Assembly: GCA_021732785.1 (NCBI GenBank)
Contig: JAKFUG010000007.1
Location: 1 to 64,000 of the forward strand
From: Planctomycetaceae bacterium
GTDB taxonomy: Bacteria; Planctomycetota; Planctomycetia; Planctomycetales; Planctomycetaceae
DNA length: 64,000 nucleotides
Direction: 5' to 3'
The notes under the pieces are model-generated. The model was not told the origin of the DNA. It did not search any database and saw nothing but the letters and a program-made list of their open reading frames with translations. Made by a program: the position numbers and the translations under genes. Below, in pieces: positions 1 through 8,906 of this stretch (position 1 is the first letter of the stretch; each line of letters starts with the position of its first letter).

Positions 1-42
1 TTGTGATTCTGGATGTCGCGGGTTCGAATCCCGTTACTCACC
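1..42 (+). tRNA. tRNA-His (GTG), 3' part only
   Basis: The window opens exactly at the anticodon loop TTGTGAT with anticodon GTG at 3-5. The 3' anticodon stem (8-12), a 5-base variable loop, a full T arm (stem 18-22/30-34 around TTCGAAT) and the 3' acceptor strand TACTCAC (35-41) with discriminator C42 follow. The layout and sequence match bacterial tRNA-His, including C73. CCA is not encoded. The 5' half lies outside the window. Confidence 0.9.
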
Positions 43-664
43 CTTCTCCCCCGATGAATCCCCGGTGTTTGGTGGTCCGTTTGGCGAAATCGTCCAGGCC
101 GGATCGTCATTGTGCAGCGCCCGGTTTCAGTGACGCCGGTTCGCCGCCGTCATGATTGCGCGGCGTTTGGCCAACGAATGGGCAGCCTCTCTTCGAGAGC
201 AACCACGATATTCAGCGCGCGGGCCGTGCACCCGGCGATCAAGTGATTGTGCCTCATCTCAATCACGCATCCAATCAATCACGCATCGAACGCGGCTTGA
301 CCAAGTCCTTCATTGAGCCCTTCCGCTGGATGACATTGCGACGGCATGGATCGGCTCGATCTTTGCTGCAATTGAGATCTCGTTTGCCGGAGTGAGCAAT
401 TGTGTGACCGCTGCTGCCGACGCGGCTCCAATCAATTGTGGGCTTGCGTATATCGTGTCGCCATGCAACGCAGATGCCTTTGTTCACCCGGAGGCACTGG
501 TCCGTGCAGCAAACGTGATGAAAGAGTGGACGAGATTGTCGTCGCACGCAGATTTTTCATCGTGGGATGCTTTCATGCGGGTGGGAGATGGGTGAATATA
601 CCAACATCCTGATCGACGCGGGAATTCGTCCTTGTGAACATCGATCGTTAAAAGCCACGAATCC
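43..664. other. Gene-poor stretch between tRNA-His and the polysaccharide locus
   Basis: About 620 bases without a convincing gene. The short open frames here overlap each other on both strands, have arginine-rich or low-information translations, and show no recognisable domain. A short direct repeat, AATCACGCATC, occurs at 261-271 and 277-287. No clear promoter, terminator or mobile-element end is visible. It may hold the promoter of the next gene, but I cannot point to hexamers. Confidence 0.5.
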
Positions 665-2194
665 ATGTTCTTGAACTGTGTTGTTCCCGGCCTCATTGCC
701 ATGCTGATGGCGTTGTTCGCAACGCCTGTCGTGCTGAAAATGGCGCTGGCAGCCGGGTTTGTGGATGCCCCGGATGGCGTGCGGAAGCTGCATGGCCGCA
801 CCGTCGCTTTAGGCGGCGGAGTCGCGGTCATAGTGGCCGCCGCGCTCACCGGCGTCATTGCCGTGGTGGCGCAGTTTCCCTGGGCCGTCAGCCTGTGGCA
901 TCAACCGCTCGCCTTGGTGGGCGCGACAGGCGGGGCAGTGCTGATTTGTTTCATCGGCCTTCTTGATGACCGCGTCACGATTCGCGGTCGGCAAAAACTG
1001 CTGGGACAAGTTGCCGCGGCCGCACTCGCCGTCGCGGGCGGAATTGTCATCCGGCAAATCAGCATTTTTGGTCTCGAAATCCAACTGGGCTTACTCGCAG
1101 TCCCCTTCACCGTGTTCTGGTTGCTGGGGGCTGTGAACGCGCTGAATCTGATCGATGGCGTCGATGGATTGGCGACCAGCGTCGGCATTCTTCAAAGCCT
1201 TGCGATTTGTGTAATGGCTGCCATGATGGGCAACAGTGGTGAAGCCGCCGCCGCCGCGATTCTCGCCGGAGCGCTGCTCGGTTTTTTGCCGTACAACTGG
1301 TCGCCGGCGCGCATCTTTCTGGGTGACGCTGGAAGTATGTTTATTGGGTTTTCGCTGGGAATTCTGGCCATCCGCGGATCCTTCAAAGGTCCGGCGACGG
1401 TGGCCTTGATCGCACCCACAGCGATTTGGGCGATCCCGATTTTCGACGTCGGCATCGCGATCCTGCGACGTAAACTCACGGGACAAAGTGTCTACGCCAC
1501 GGATCGGGGGCATTTGCATCACGTTTTGCAACGTTACGGCTTCAGCCATATCGGCACGGTACTGGTCATCGGATCGCTGAGCCTGGTCTGCGGTGTGGGA
1601 GCACTCGCTTCGGTCGTGCTGAAAAGCGAAGTGATGGCCATCATTGTGTGCAGCAGCGTGTTATCTGTTCTGGTTCTCAGCCGCAGTTTTGGCCACTCTG
1701 AATGCGGATTGCTTTGGCGACGCACGCGGTCATTTCTGGCTTCGTGCTGGCGACTCCCGCATCTTTCCCCGGTGAATGTGCCGCATGCCTCGCGTTTTCA
1801 TGGAAACCGCGAATTCGATCAGGCCTGGGAATCACTCGTGGCTTTCGCCGAGCGGTTCGATCTTTCCGAACTGAACTTCAACATCCATGCTCCCATGCTT
1901 GGCGAAGTGTTTCACGCGAACTGGCAACGCCGAAACCCGCATGCGGTGAGATGCCTTTGGGAAACCGAAATTCCGCTTGTATGGCACCAATTTGAAGTGG
2001 GGCGCGTCCGCATTTCGGGAGTGGTTCCGGACAAAATCAGCCCGTTTCTCTGGAGCAGCGACTTGCTGCAATCCTTGAAACCATTTGAAACACAGGTTCT
2101 CGATATTCTCGATTCCACGCCGCTGGCAAACACAAAACAGGCACTGGAAAACAGAAACCCCAGCGATCCTGAACTCGCAGTGACGTCAACCTGA
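665..2194 (+). CDS. WecA/TagO-type undecaprenyl-phosphate sugar-1-phosphate transferase
   Basis: Polytopic inner-membrane enzyme of the MraY/WecA family, 509 aa. It should transfer a sugar-1-phosphate (GlcNAc-1-P in the best-known members) from a UDP-sugar to undecaprenyl phosphate and so start polysaccharide assembly. Family marks are present: acidic motif LLDDR (99-103), NLIDGVDGLA (161-170), FLGDAGS (218-224), Asp261 and RGHLHH (281-286), all between hydrophobic segments. The membrane core ends near residue 345. About 150 more residues form a soluble, probably cytoplasmic extension that the short WecA and TagO forms lack. Starts at ATG 665 with no obvious ribosome site. It precedes the NusG-led operon by 385 bases and is the natural initiator for that pathway. 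Substrate is inferred, not shown. Confidence 0.88.
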   Translation: MFLNCVVPGLIAMLMALFATPVVLKMALAAGFVDAPDGVRKLHGRTVALGGGVAVIVAAALTGVIAVVAQFPWAVSLWHQPLALVGATGGAVLICFIGLLDDRVTIRGRQKLLGQVAAAALAVAGGIVIRQISIFGLEIQLGLLAVPFTVFWLLGAVNALNLIDGVDGLATSVGILQSLAICVMAAMMGNSGEAAAAAILAGALLGFLPYNWSPARIFLGDAGSMFIGFSLGILAIRGSFKGPATVALIAPTAIWAIPIFDVGIAILRRKLTGQSVYATDRGHLHHVLQRYGFSHIGTVLVIGSLSLVCGVGALASVVLKSEVMAIIVCSSVLSVLVLSRSFGHSECGLLWRRTRSFLASCWRLPHLSPVNVPHASRFHGNREFDQAWESLVAFAERFDLSELNFNIHAPMLGEVFHANWQRRNPHAVRCLWETEIPLVWHQFEVGRVRISGVVPDKISPFLWSSDLLQSLKPFETQVLDILDSTPLANTKQALENRNPSDPELAVTST

Positions 2195-2579
2195 CGGAAT
2201 CGTTCAGTGCGGTTCCACATCAGCAGGTGGTACAATCCCTACGACTTATGGAGTCCGCTCTCGAAGACTAAACGCTGCAACCCACCTCGTCATGGAAGGG
2301 CTGCCAAAACATCGTGGTTTCGAGAAGCGGCAGATGTCACGTCGGCTGGAATCGGTGTATCGTCCTCAGCGATACTAGTAGAAATACAGAGCAGGAGGTC
2401 CCAAGGCATTCGTCAACCGTTCGCCATGAACGAGCGTGATGGAATGCCACGAGCCAGGAGGGCTTGGTAAATCAGAGTGAGGTTTGATTGCGAGCCGGTC
2501 ACCCACGGGGACGAAGTCCGCGCAGAATTGGGCCAATCACGCCGATTGAGAATTCAATTGATTGAAAGTTCCACCTCTG
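2195..2579 (+). promoter_or_regulatory. Leader region of the polysaccharide operon
   Basis: This 385-base stretch between the initiating transferase and the NusG paralogue has no convincing gene. It contains a possible extended -10 promoter, TGG-TACAAT at 2228-2236, just after the upstream stop codon; the -35 region is poor. Two small hairpins can be drawn: a bulged stem at 2447-2467 (CCA..AGCC with GGCTTGG) and GGAC-GAA-GTCC at about 2509-2519. A leader of this kind is where an RfaH/LoaP-type factor would be recruited, but no ops element is clearly present. Promoter and recruitment role are inference. Confidence 0.35.
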
Positions 2580-3134
2580 ATGCCCATCCTCTCTGCGGAA
2601 ACGACGCTCTATCCCGAAAGCCTGTTTGTTGAATCCTCGTCCAATTCGACACCCTGGTGGGTGTTGTACACACTCCCGAGACAGGAAAAACTGCTCTGCC
2701 GTCATCTGAAAATCATCGGCAGCAGCTTTTACTGCCCGATTATCGAGAAACGTTACCGTTCTGCGGGCGGCAGATCACGATCGAGCTTTCTCCCGCTATT
2801 CGCCAACTACGTTTTTTTGCGAGGCCACGACGACGCACGCTATCACGCGCTCTGCACGGGATGTGTGAGTCGCGCATTGCCCGTCGGCGACCAAAAGGCG
2901 TTTGTTGCCGAACTGCGGCAGTTGAACGATCTCATCTCCCTGGGTGCCCCGTTGACACCCGAAGAACGGTTGCAGCCCGGCATGCGCGTCCGTGTCAAGA
3001 CAGGTCCCTTCGCCGGTGTGGAAGGAACCATTCTGATGCGGCGCGGAGAACGAAAGCTGCTGGTCATGGTCAACTTCATTCAGCGTGGTGCCTCGATGGA
3101 ACTCGGTGACTACGAACTCGAAGAAGCGGTCTAG
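2580..3134 (+). CDS. NusG paralogue, operon-specific transcription antiterminator (RfaH/LoaP/UpxY type)
   Basis: 184 aa from ATG 2580; an in-frame TTG at 2562 would add six residues. The first half is an NGN domain ([14 protein letters not shown] near residues 26-39, FANYVFLRG near 74-82) and the C terminus carries a KOW motif ([20 protein letters not shown], about 133-152). Housekeeping nusG normally sits beside rpl and sec genes. This copy instead heads a long glycan locus, the classic place for RfaH, LoaP and UpxY factors. These bind the paused elongation complex and suppress termination and polarity over long operons. It probably acts on the same-strand genes out to about 40.9 kb. The next gene starts 13 bases after its stop. 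Confidence 0.87.
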   Translation: MPILSAETTLYPESLFVESSSNSTPWWVLYTLPRQEKLLCRHLKIIGSSFYCPIIEKRYRSAGGRSRSSFLPLFANYVFLRGHDDARYHALCTGCVSRALPVGDQKAFVAELRQLNDLISLGAPLTPEERLQPGMRVRVKTGPFAGVEGTILMRRGERKLLVMVNFIQRGASMELGDYELEEAV

Positions 3135-3147
3135 CACCCATCTGCCC

Positions 3148-4098
3148 ATGGAAATCGCGTCGCTCTCTCGTTCGGCTCGAATCTGGGTGACAGGACATCG
3201 CGGACTTGTCGGTTCGGCCGTGGTGCGTCGCCTGCAGGCCGATGGTTTCTCGAACATCCTCACAGTCACTCGGGCGGAATTGGATCTGCGCGATCAAGCC
3301 GCAGTCAGCAAATGGGTCCGGACGAATCTGCCGCAGTATGTGGTTCATGTCGCCGGAAAGGTGGGGGGCATCCTCGCCAACTCGCGCGCTCCTGCCGATT
3401 TCCTGTACGACAATCTGCTCCTGCATGCCACGGTGTTACGAGCGGCGTATGAACACCGTGTGGAAAAGCTCTTGTACCTGGGCAGTTCCTGCATTTACCC
3501 GCGGGAATGTCCGCAGCCGATTCGCGAGGAATCGCTGTTGGCAGGCCCGCTCGAAAAATCGAACTACGGTTACGCCATCGCCAAAATTGCCGGGCTGTTA
3601 TCGTGCCAGGCTTATCGCGAGCAGTATGGCTGCAACTTTATTTCTGCGATGCCCACGAATCTGTATGGTCCCCATGACAATTTCGATCTGGAAACATCGC
3701 ACGTCGTCCCGGCTCTGATTCGCAAGTTTCACGAAGCCAAACAGCGCGGCGAACAGACCGTCACGATCTGGGGAACAGGCACACCGTATCGTGAATTTCT
3801 GCACGTCGATGATCTTGCTGATGCGTGTCTGTTTTTGCTCGAGCACTACGACGCGGCGGAGCCCATTAATGTTGGTACGGGTGAAGACGTCATGATTCGG
3901 GAACTTGCCGAGATCGTCCGCGAGATTGTTTTTCCGGACGCAGAATTGCGATTCGATACGTCCAAACCCGATGGCACTCCGCGCAAGCGGCTCGATGTTT
4001 CGCGATTGCAGGCCCTCGGATGGAAACATCGCCGCGGGCTTCGTGACGGACTCCGGCAGACATACGAATGGTATCGCGCTCAATCGTCTCCGTGCTAA
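3148..4098 (+). CDS. fcl: GDP-L-fucose synthase
   Basis: 316-aa SDR enzyme that epimerises and reduces GDP-4-keto-6-deoxy-mannose to GDP-L-fucose with NADPH. The nucleotide-binding motif GHRGLVG is at residues 16-22, SSCIYP at 113-118, and the catalytic Tyr-Lys pair lies in YAIAK at 142-146. [13 protein letters not shown] follows, as is usual for GDP-fucose synthase. I chose ATG 3148, 13 bases after the previous stop, because the longer frame starts inside the NusG paralogue. Next to gmd it completes the two-step route from GDP-mannose to GDP-fucose. No mannose-1-phosphate guanylyltransferase is in the window, so GDP-mannose must come from elsewhere. Confidence 0.95.
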   Translation: MEIASLSRSARIWVTGHRGLVGSAVVRRLQADGFSNILTVTRAELDLRDQAAVSKWVRTNLPQYVVHVAGKVGGILANSRAPADFLYDNLLLHATVLRAAYEHRVEKLLYLGSSCIYPRECPQPIREESLLAGPLEKSNYGYAIAKIAGLLSCQAYREQYGCNFISAMPTNLYGPHDNFDLETSHVVPALIRKFHEAKQRGEQTVTIWGTGTPYREFLHVDDLADACLFLLEHYDAAEPINVGTGEDVMIRELAEIVREIVFPDAELRFDTSKPDGTPRKRLDVSRLQALGWKHRRGLRDGLRQTYEWYRAQSSPC

Positions 4099-4146
4099 AG
4101 AAGCGATGACAATGAACCGACTGGAATCACGCAAACGGGATCGGAA

Positions 4147-5217
4147 ATGATGGCCATGCGATCTCTTCCGCCCCGCAACGGCAAAACCGCCATGCTCACC
4201 GGCATCACCGGACAAGACGGTTCTTATCTCGCGGAGTTGCTGGTCTCCAAGGGTTATGAAGTCTGGGGAATGGTTCGCCGCTCTTCGTCCTTCAACACGG
4301 CACGCATCAACCATATCTATCAGGACCCCCATGAAACCGACATCCGTCTGCGGCTGTTCTACGGCGACCTGAGCGACGGCTCGTCGGTCCATACCATTCT
4401 GGAGCGCGTCAAGCCGGACGAAGTCTACAACCTCGGTGCGCAATCTCATGTGAAGGTGTCGTTCGAGATTCCCGAGTACACGGGTGATGTCACCGGAATG
4501 GGGGCGTTGCGTCTGCTCGAAGGGATTCGCGAGCTGGGACTGAACTGCCGGTTCTATCAAGCCTCGTCATCGGAGTTGTACGGGAAGGTGGTCGAAACAC
4601 CGCAGAAGGAAACGACACCGTTCTATCCGCGCAGCCCTTATGCCGCCGCCAAGGCCTATGCGTTCTATATCACGCGCAACTATCGCGAATCGTATGGCAT
4701 GTTCGCTGTCAACGGCATTCTGTTCAATCACGAATCGCCCCGACGAGGCGAGACCTTCGTGACGCGGAAAATCTCGCGCGCCGTGGCCGCCATCAAACGG
4801 GGACGGCAAGAAACGCTGTATCTCGGCAATCTCGATGCACAGCGCGACTGGGGCTTCGCCGGGGATTATGTTCGCGCCATGTGGAAGATGCTGCAGGTCG
4901 ATACGCCCGATGATTACGTGATTGCCACCGGCGAGACGCATTCCGTTCGCGAATTCTGCGAGTTGGCCTTCGGTCATGTGGGATTACCATTAACGTGGCG
5001 CGGTGAAGGAGAACGCGAAGAGGGTGTGGATCCGCAGGGACGCGTGCTGGTGCAGGTTGATCCGCGTTATTTCCGGCCTGCCGAAGTCGACCTGCTGCTG
5101 GGCGATGCCACCCGGGCGAGACAGGAACTGAAGTGGGAACCGACCGTTGATTTCCACGGTCTGGTCCGCATGATGGTCGATCATGATCTCGCCAGTTTGA
5201 CCGCCGCGCATAATTGA
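4147..5217 (+). CDS. gmd: GDP-mannose 4,6-dehydratase
   Basis: 356-aa SDR dehydratase converting GDP-D-mannose to GDP-4-keto-6-deoxy-D-mannose. GITGQDG at residues 19-25 is the NADP-binding loop, SSELYGK at 141-147 holds catalytic residues, and YAAAK at 165-169 is the Tyr-Lys motif. [16 protein letters not shown] further on is typical of Gmd. Length is usual for the family. Starts at ATG 4147 (an ATG ATG doublet; the second is equally possible). It lies 48 bases after fcl and feeds it; the order fcl-gmd is the reverse of the E. coli colanic acid operon. Confidence 0.96.
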   Translation: MMAMRSLPPRNGKTAMLTGITGQDGSYLAELLVSKGYEVWGMVRRSSSFNTARINHIYQDPHETDIRLRLFYGDLSDGSSVHTILERVKPDEVYNLGAQSHVKVSFEIPEYTGDVTGMGALRLLEGIRELGLNCRFYQASSSELYGKVVETPQKETTPFYPRSPYAAAKAYAFYITRNYRESYGMFAVNGILFNHESPRRGETFVTRKISRAVAAIKRGRQETLYLGNLDAQRDWGFAGDYVRAMWKMLQVDTPDDYVIATGETHSVREFCELAFGHVGLPLTWRGEGEREEGVDPQGRVLVQVDPRYFRPAEVDLLLGDATRARQELKWEPTVDFHGLVRMMVDHDLASLTAAHN

Positions 5218-5250
5218 TCTGCTCAGCTCAGTCTTGAATTGGCCGTTTCT

Positions 5251-6567
5251 GTGACCGTTTCGTCAAAACCCCGCGTCGTAGTCTTCAATCGGTCTTACTG
5301 GCCGGACGTGGAAGCGACCGGACAATTACTGACGGAGTTATTGGAAGACCTGAGCGATGATTTCGACGTCGAGGTCATCGCCGGACAGCCGAACGCGGTG
5401 GCATCGTCGGAAGCGTATCAATCAACTGGCACCGAAGTTCACAACGGAGTGAAGATCACTCGGATTCGACATACGCAGTTTTCCAAGCATTCATTCGTGG
5501 GGCGTGTGATCAATCTGGTCACCTTCACTGTGTCTGCGGCGTGGATCAGCCTGACGCGACAACGGCCGGATGTTGTCGTGACCGAAACGGACCCGTTCCT
5601 GCTGGCGTTTGTTGGTCGATGGTTTCAGTGGCGGCATCGAGCCAAATTCGTCGTCTATCTGCAAGATATTTACCCGGACATTGCGGTCGCCGTGGGCAAA
5701 TTGCGAGAAGGTTGGATCAGCCGATGCGTGCGGTCGCTGTTGTTCCGCGTTTATCGTCAGGCCGATTGCGTAGTCGTGCTGAGCCGCGATATGGAACGTA
5801 CCTGTCGGGAATATGGAGTCCCCGCCGACGTTCTTCGTGTGATTCCGAATTGGGCCGACACCACTCGCGTGCAACCGCACAAGGTCGAGAACTCGTTCCG
5901 AAAACGTTATCAACTCGAAGACACCTTTCTGGTGATGTATTCCGGCAACATGGGGTTGGCCCACAGGCTCGCGCCCATTCTCGATGCCGCGAATCAACTC
6001 CGTGACCATCCCCAGGTCTGCTTCGCATTTGTGGGCGATGGGGCCCGTCGCGAAGAACTTGCTTCCGCTGCGGCAATGCGGCGGCTCACCAACATTCGCT
6101 TCTTTCCCTATCAACCGCGCGAGCTGCTTTCGCAAAGTCTCAGCGCGGCCGATGTGCATCTCATCTCGATGCAACCCGAGGCCACGGGTTTGCTCATGCC
6201 CAGCAAACTTTATGGGATTCTGGCCTCAGGTTCAGCCGTGATTGCACTGGCGAATCCTCAATCGGAACTGGCGGAACTGATTCTGCAGCGGGAAGTGGGT
6301 TACGTTTGCGACCCACAGACACCCGATGGCGGTGCCGAACGTTTGGCCTACGTGATCAACTTTCTGGCAGGTCATGCTGCTGAAGTCCGCGTCATGGGCC
6401 AAAACGCGCGGCGCGTTGCCGAAGCCGAGTTCGATCGATCCATCCAAACGGCTCGCTTCGCCGCGATGCTGAATGAAATCCTCGGCACCGCGCCCTCACA
6501 GAAACCGTTCGCGATTCCACAACGCCCCGCGACTTCGTTGGACATCACGCAACCGGAGGGGGTGTGA
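5251..6567 (+). CDS. Family 4 glycosyltransferase, WcaI/WbuB-like
   Basis: About 438 aa from GTG 5251; TTG 5239 would add four residues and there is no ATG near. GT-B fold enzyme: the N-terminal acceptor domain opens VVVFNRSYWPDVEATGQLLTE, and VYLQDIYPDIAVAVGKL is typical of the WbuB/WcaI group. The donor domain has GNMGLAHRL and a KLYGILASGSAVIAL loop with Pro-Ser-Lys ahead of it. WbuB uses a fucosamine donor, and WcaI sits beside gmd/fcl in colanic acid operons. With gmd and fcl directly upstream, a fucosyl donor is a reasonable guess but not demonstrated. No membrane anchor is evident. Confidence 0.85.
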   Translation: MTVSSKPRVVVFNRSYWPDVEATGQLLTELLEDLSDDFDVEVIAGQPNAVASSEAYQSTGTEVHNGVKITRIRHTQFSKHSFVGRVINLVTFTVSAAWISLTRQRPDVVVTETDPFLLAFVGRWFQWRHRAKFVVYLQDIYPDIAVAVGKLREGWISRCVRSLLFRVYRQADCVVVLSRDMERTCREYGVPADVLRVIPNWADTTRVQPHKVENSFRKRYQLEDTFLVMYSGNMGLAHRLAPILDAANQLRDHPQVCFAFVGDGARREELASAAAMRRLTNIRFFPYQPRELLSQSLSAADVHLISMQPEATGLLMPSKLYGILASGSAVIALANPQSELAELILQREVGYVCDPQTPDGGAERLAYVINFLAGHAAEVRVMGQNARRVAEAEFDRSIQTARFAAMLNEILGTAPSQKPFAIPQRPATSLDITQPEGV

Positions 6568-7709
6568 TGCGCGTATTGGTGAATGGCCTATCCGTTGGAT
6601 CGCTGAGCGGGCGGCATGTGCTCTATGGGCATTTGCAGCAGTTAGCCAAATGGACGACCGGAACCCATGAATTGATCGTGGTTCATGCGCCGCATGAACC
6701 ACCGCCGACAGCCTTGCAGCGGTCCAATATCACGTGGATCGCGGCACCAAACGCCGCAATCCATTGGGCATCGCGCAGTCTTTGGGAAGCGTGGGAACTT
6801 CCTCGATGGTTGAAGCGACATGGTTGCGATCTGTACTTCACGCCGAATGGGACAGTCCTGCCCCACTGTTCGGTTCCCCAGATTTCGTTGGCACAAAACC
6901 CGTGGTGTCTGATGCGTGATGTTCCGCGCACCTGGACCGAACGGACCAAAGCACGGCTTCAACGCACCGCCTATCGCCTTGCTTGGCAACATGCCGGATT
7001 GATGATCTACAACTCACAGCACATGCGCGAACTGTATCGACAGAACGCAAACGGCCTACCGGAAGGGCGGTCCTGTATCGCCTACCAGGGGGTGAACGAA
7101 GCGACCTTCGCCGCCGCGGCACTCGCCGGCGATCAAGTCGAAAGGCAACCGCAAACCATCGTTTCGGTTTCCACGATGGCCCGCTGGAAAGGGGCCGAAA
7201 CGCTCGTTACAGCCGTCGATTGTCTTCGCCAGCGCGGCATTGCAGCACAACTGCGGCTCGTCGGTGCGTGGCCCCATCGCGATTATGAACGAATGGTCCG
7301 CCAAGAAATTACACGGCGGAATCTTGAGCGACAAGTCACCATTATCGGCGAGGTCTCCGTCGAACAACTTCATCGAGAATACGCGACCGCGCGAGTCTTT
7401 GCGTTGATGAGTCGGTGTGAATCCTTCGGAATCCCCGCCGTCGAAGCCCAGGCGTTCGGAACACCGGTCGTGGGTGCTACCGGTTGCGCCATGCCGGAGA
7501 TCGGCGGCGACGGAGGCGTCTTTGGTCCGCCGGGTGATGCGCACGTCGCCGCCGATTTGCTGGCCCCCTTGCTGGTTGATGACGGCGTTTGGAATGCGCT
7601 CTCGCAACGAGCCCTGATGAATGCCGGTCGCTTCCGTTGGGATGAGTGTTCGCGACCGCTCCTGGAAATGTTTTCCCGTTTTTCACCGGCAACGATTTCC
7701 GCCGCCTGA
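6567..7709 (+). CDS. Family 4 glycosyltransferase
   Basis: 380-aa cytoplasmic GT-B glycosyltransferase. The start ATG overlaps the previous stop in TGATG, and a good ribosome site, GGAGGGGG at 6554-6561, lies just upstream, so this start is well supported. The donor half has SVSTMARWKGAETLV near residue 195 and the E-x7-E-type stretch SRCESFGIPAVEAQAFGTPVV, whose two glutamates contact the donor in GT4 enzymes. ALMSRCESFGIP and GATGCAMPEIGG match the common pattern. Sugar and linkage cannot be read from sequence. The overlap suggests translational coupling to the previous transferase. Confidence 0.85.
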   Translation: MRVLVNGLSVGSLSGRHVLYGHLQQLAKWTTGTHELIVVHAPHEPPPTALQRSNITWIAAPNAAIHWASRSLWEAWELPRWLKRHGCDLYFTPNGTVLPHCSVPQISLAQNPWCLMRDVPRTWTERTKARLQRTAYRLAWQHAGLMIYNSQHMRELYRQNANGLPEGRSCIAYQGVNEATFAAAALAGDQVERQPQTIVSVSTMARWKGAETLVTAVDCLRQRGIAAQLRLVGAWPHRDYERMVRQEITRRNLERQVTIIGEVSVEQLHREYATARVFALMSRCESFGIPAVEAQAFGTPVVGATGCAMPEIGGDGGVFGPPGDAHVAADLLAPLLVDDGVWNALSQRALMNAGRFRWDECSRPLLEMFSRFSPATISAA

Positions 7710-8902
7710 TGAAGCACATGCAATCGATTGCTTCCGGTTTTGCATTCCTTCAATGTGCCTTGTCGCGCGTCACATCCGGCCGTCGGCTGATTCCGGCGAT
7801 CGATGGTCTGCGTTGCATCGCGATTCTGGCGGTGGTCCTCTATCACCTCGAAGACTACGTCACCCACAAACATCCCCATTGGCAGACCGACGACTATGCC
7901 ATGACATGGATCCATCGTGTGCTGCACGCTGGCCGCTGTGGCGTACCGATGTTCTTCGCCATCAGTGGATTCATTTTGGGGTTGCCGTTCATCGAAGCGC
8001 GGTTGGGACAACGCGCGCCAGTGGTGTTGTCTCATTACTACTGGCGTCGAGTGACTCGCCTGGAACCACCGTATTTGATCAACCTCGTCATCATGAGTGG
8101 CCTGCTGATGATCGTAAAAAGTGCCACAATTGATGAGTTGTGGCCGCACTGGCTGGCAAGTGCGGGCTACGTTCACGGTTTTCTTTATGGGACGATGAGC
8201 ACGATCAATTTCGTGGCGTGGTCACTGGAAGTGGAAGTGCAGTTTTATCTCGTGGCTCCCGTCCTCGCGGCAGTGTTGTTTGCCCCCTCACGCGGGCTTC
8301 GTCGAGGCTTGATCGGCATGGTCATGGGCGCGATCATCCTTGCAAAAATCTCGCTGAATGGGCCGTTAATCGCTTCCTGGCCATTGGCCCTCCCCAACTA
8401 TCTCGATCATTTTCTGATCGGTCTGCTGCTCGCCGATATTTATGCCACCGACTGGTCCGGCGCACCGTCATTGGGTTGGAAATGGGATGCACTGGCAATC
8501 TGCGGCTGGGCAGGCATTCTCGCGACACAACTTATTCAAGGCGGGGGTGCCTGGTTGCCTTTGGTAACGCTCGTGGCATTTGCTGGATCGCTTCGCGGCC
8601 GTGCATTCCACGCGATCCTGACACAGCCAGCGGTCGTGGTGACCGGCGGGATGTGTTACACGATTTACCTGTACCACTTCGCCATCATCTCGGCAGCCGG
8701 CCGATTTCTCCTGCGAATAGAACCGAACGCAGGATACGGACCCACGCTCGCGCTCCATGTCCTCGTCATGCTCCCATTAATTCTTGCGACATCGGCGATG
8801 TTGTTCTGGCTGTTTGAAAAGCCATTCATGGCCTGGCGGGGAGCCGGTTGGCCACGCTGGGATGTCTCCGTGATTTCCACCCCTGCATCAATGACACCTT
8901 GA
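7709..8902 (+). CDS. Acyltransferase family 3 (OafA/YrhL-type) membrane protein
   Basis: 397-aa polytopic membrane protein; the ATG at 7709 overlaps the previous stop (TGATG). It opens with RLIPAIDGLRCIAILAVVLYH, the hallmark N terminus of acyltransferase-3 proteins, whose histidine is needed for O-acylation. PMFFAISGFILGLPF and a RVTRLEPPYL arginine stretch follow, then about ten hydrophobic helices ending in WLFEKPFMAWR. Members move acetyl or other acyl groups across or at the inner membrane onto surface sugars. Here the likely target is the glycan made by this locus. The acyl group is unknown. Confidence 0.9.
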   Translation: MKHMQSIASGFAFLQCALSRVTSGRRLIPAIDGLRCIAILAVVLYHLEDYVTHKHPHWQTDDYAMTWIHRVLHAGRCGVPMFFAISGFILGLPFIEARLGQRAPVVLSHYYWRRVTRLEPPYLINLVIMSGLLMIVKSATIDELWPHWLASAGYVHGFLYGTMSTINFVAWSLEVEVQFYLVAPVLAAVLFAPSRGLRRGLIGMVMGAIILAKISLNGPLIASWPLALPNYLDHFLIGLLLADIYATDWSGAPSLGWKWDALAICGWAGILATQLIQGGGAWLPLVTLVAFAGSLRGRAFHAILTQPAVVVTGGMCYTIYLYHFAIISAAGRFLLRIEPNAGYGPTLALHVLVMLPLILATSAMLFWLFEKPFMAWRGAGWPRWDVSVISTPASMTP

Positions 8903-8906
8903 ACCG

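Noticed and set aside
261-287. Short direct repeat AATCACGCATC twice, as a CRISPR or attachment-site hint
   Set aside because: Only two 11-base copies 16 bases apart; no array, spacer pattern or integrase.
156-612. Several short open frames after the tRNA
   Set aside because: They overlap each other on both strands and have no recognisable features.
2325-2337. AGCGGCAGATGT resembles the RfaH ops element
   Set aside because: It matches only part of the ops consensus and has no T-rich pause context; similar matches arise by chance.
2207-2470. 87-codon open frame in the leader of the polysaccharide operon
   Set aside because: Arg/Ser-rich translation, no domain, no ribosome site, and it covers the likely promoter and leader.
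5491-6174. 227-codon minus-strand open frame inside the WcaI-like gene
   Set aside because: Shadow of a high-GC coding strand; the + strand has clear glycosyltransferase motifs.
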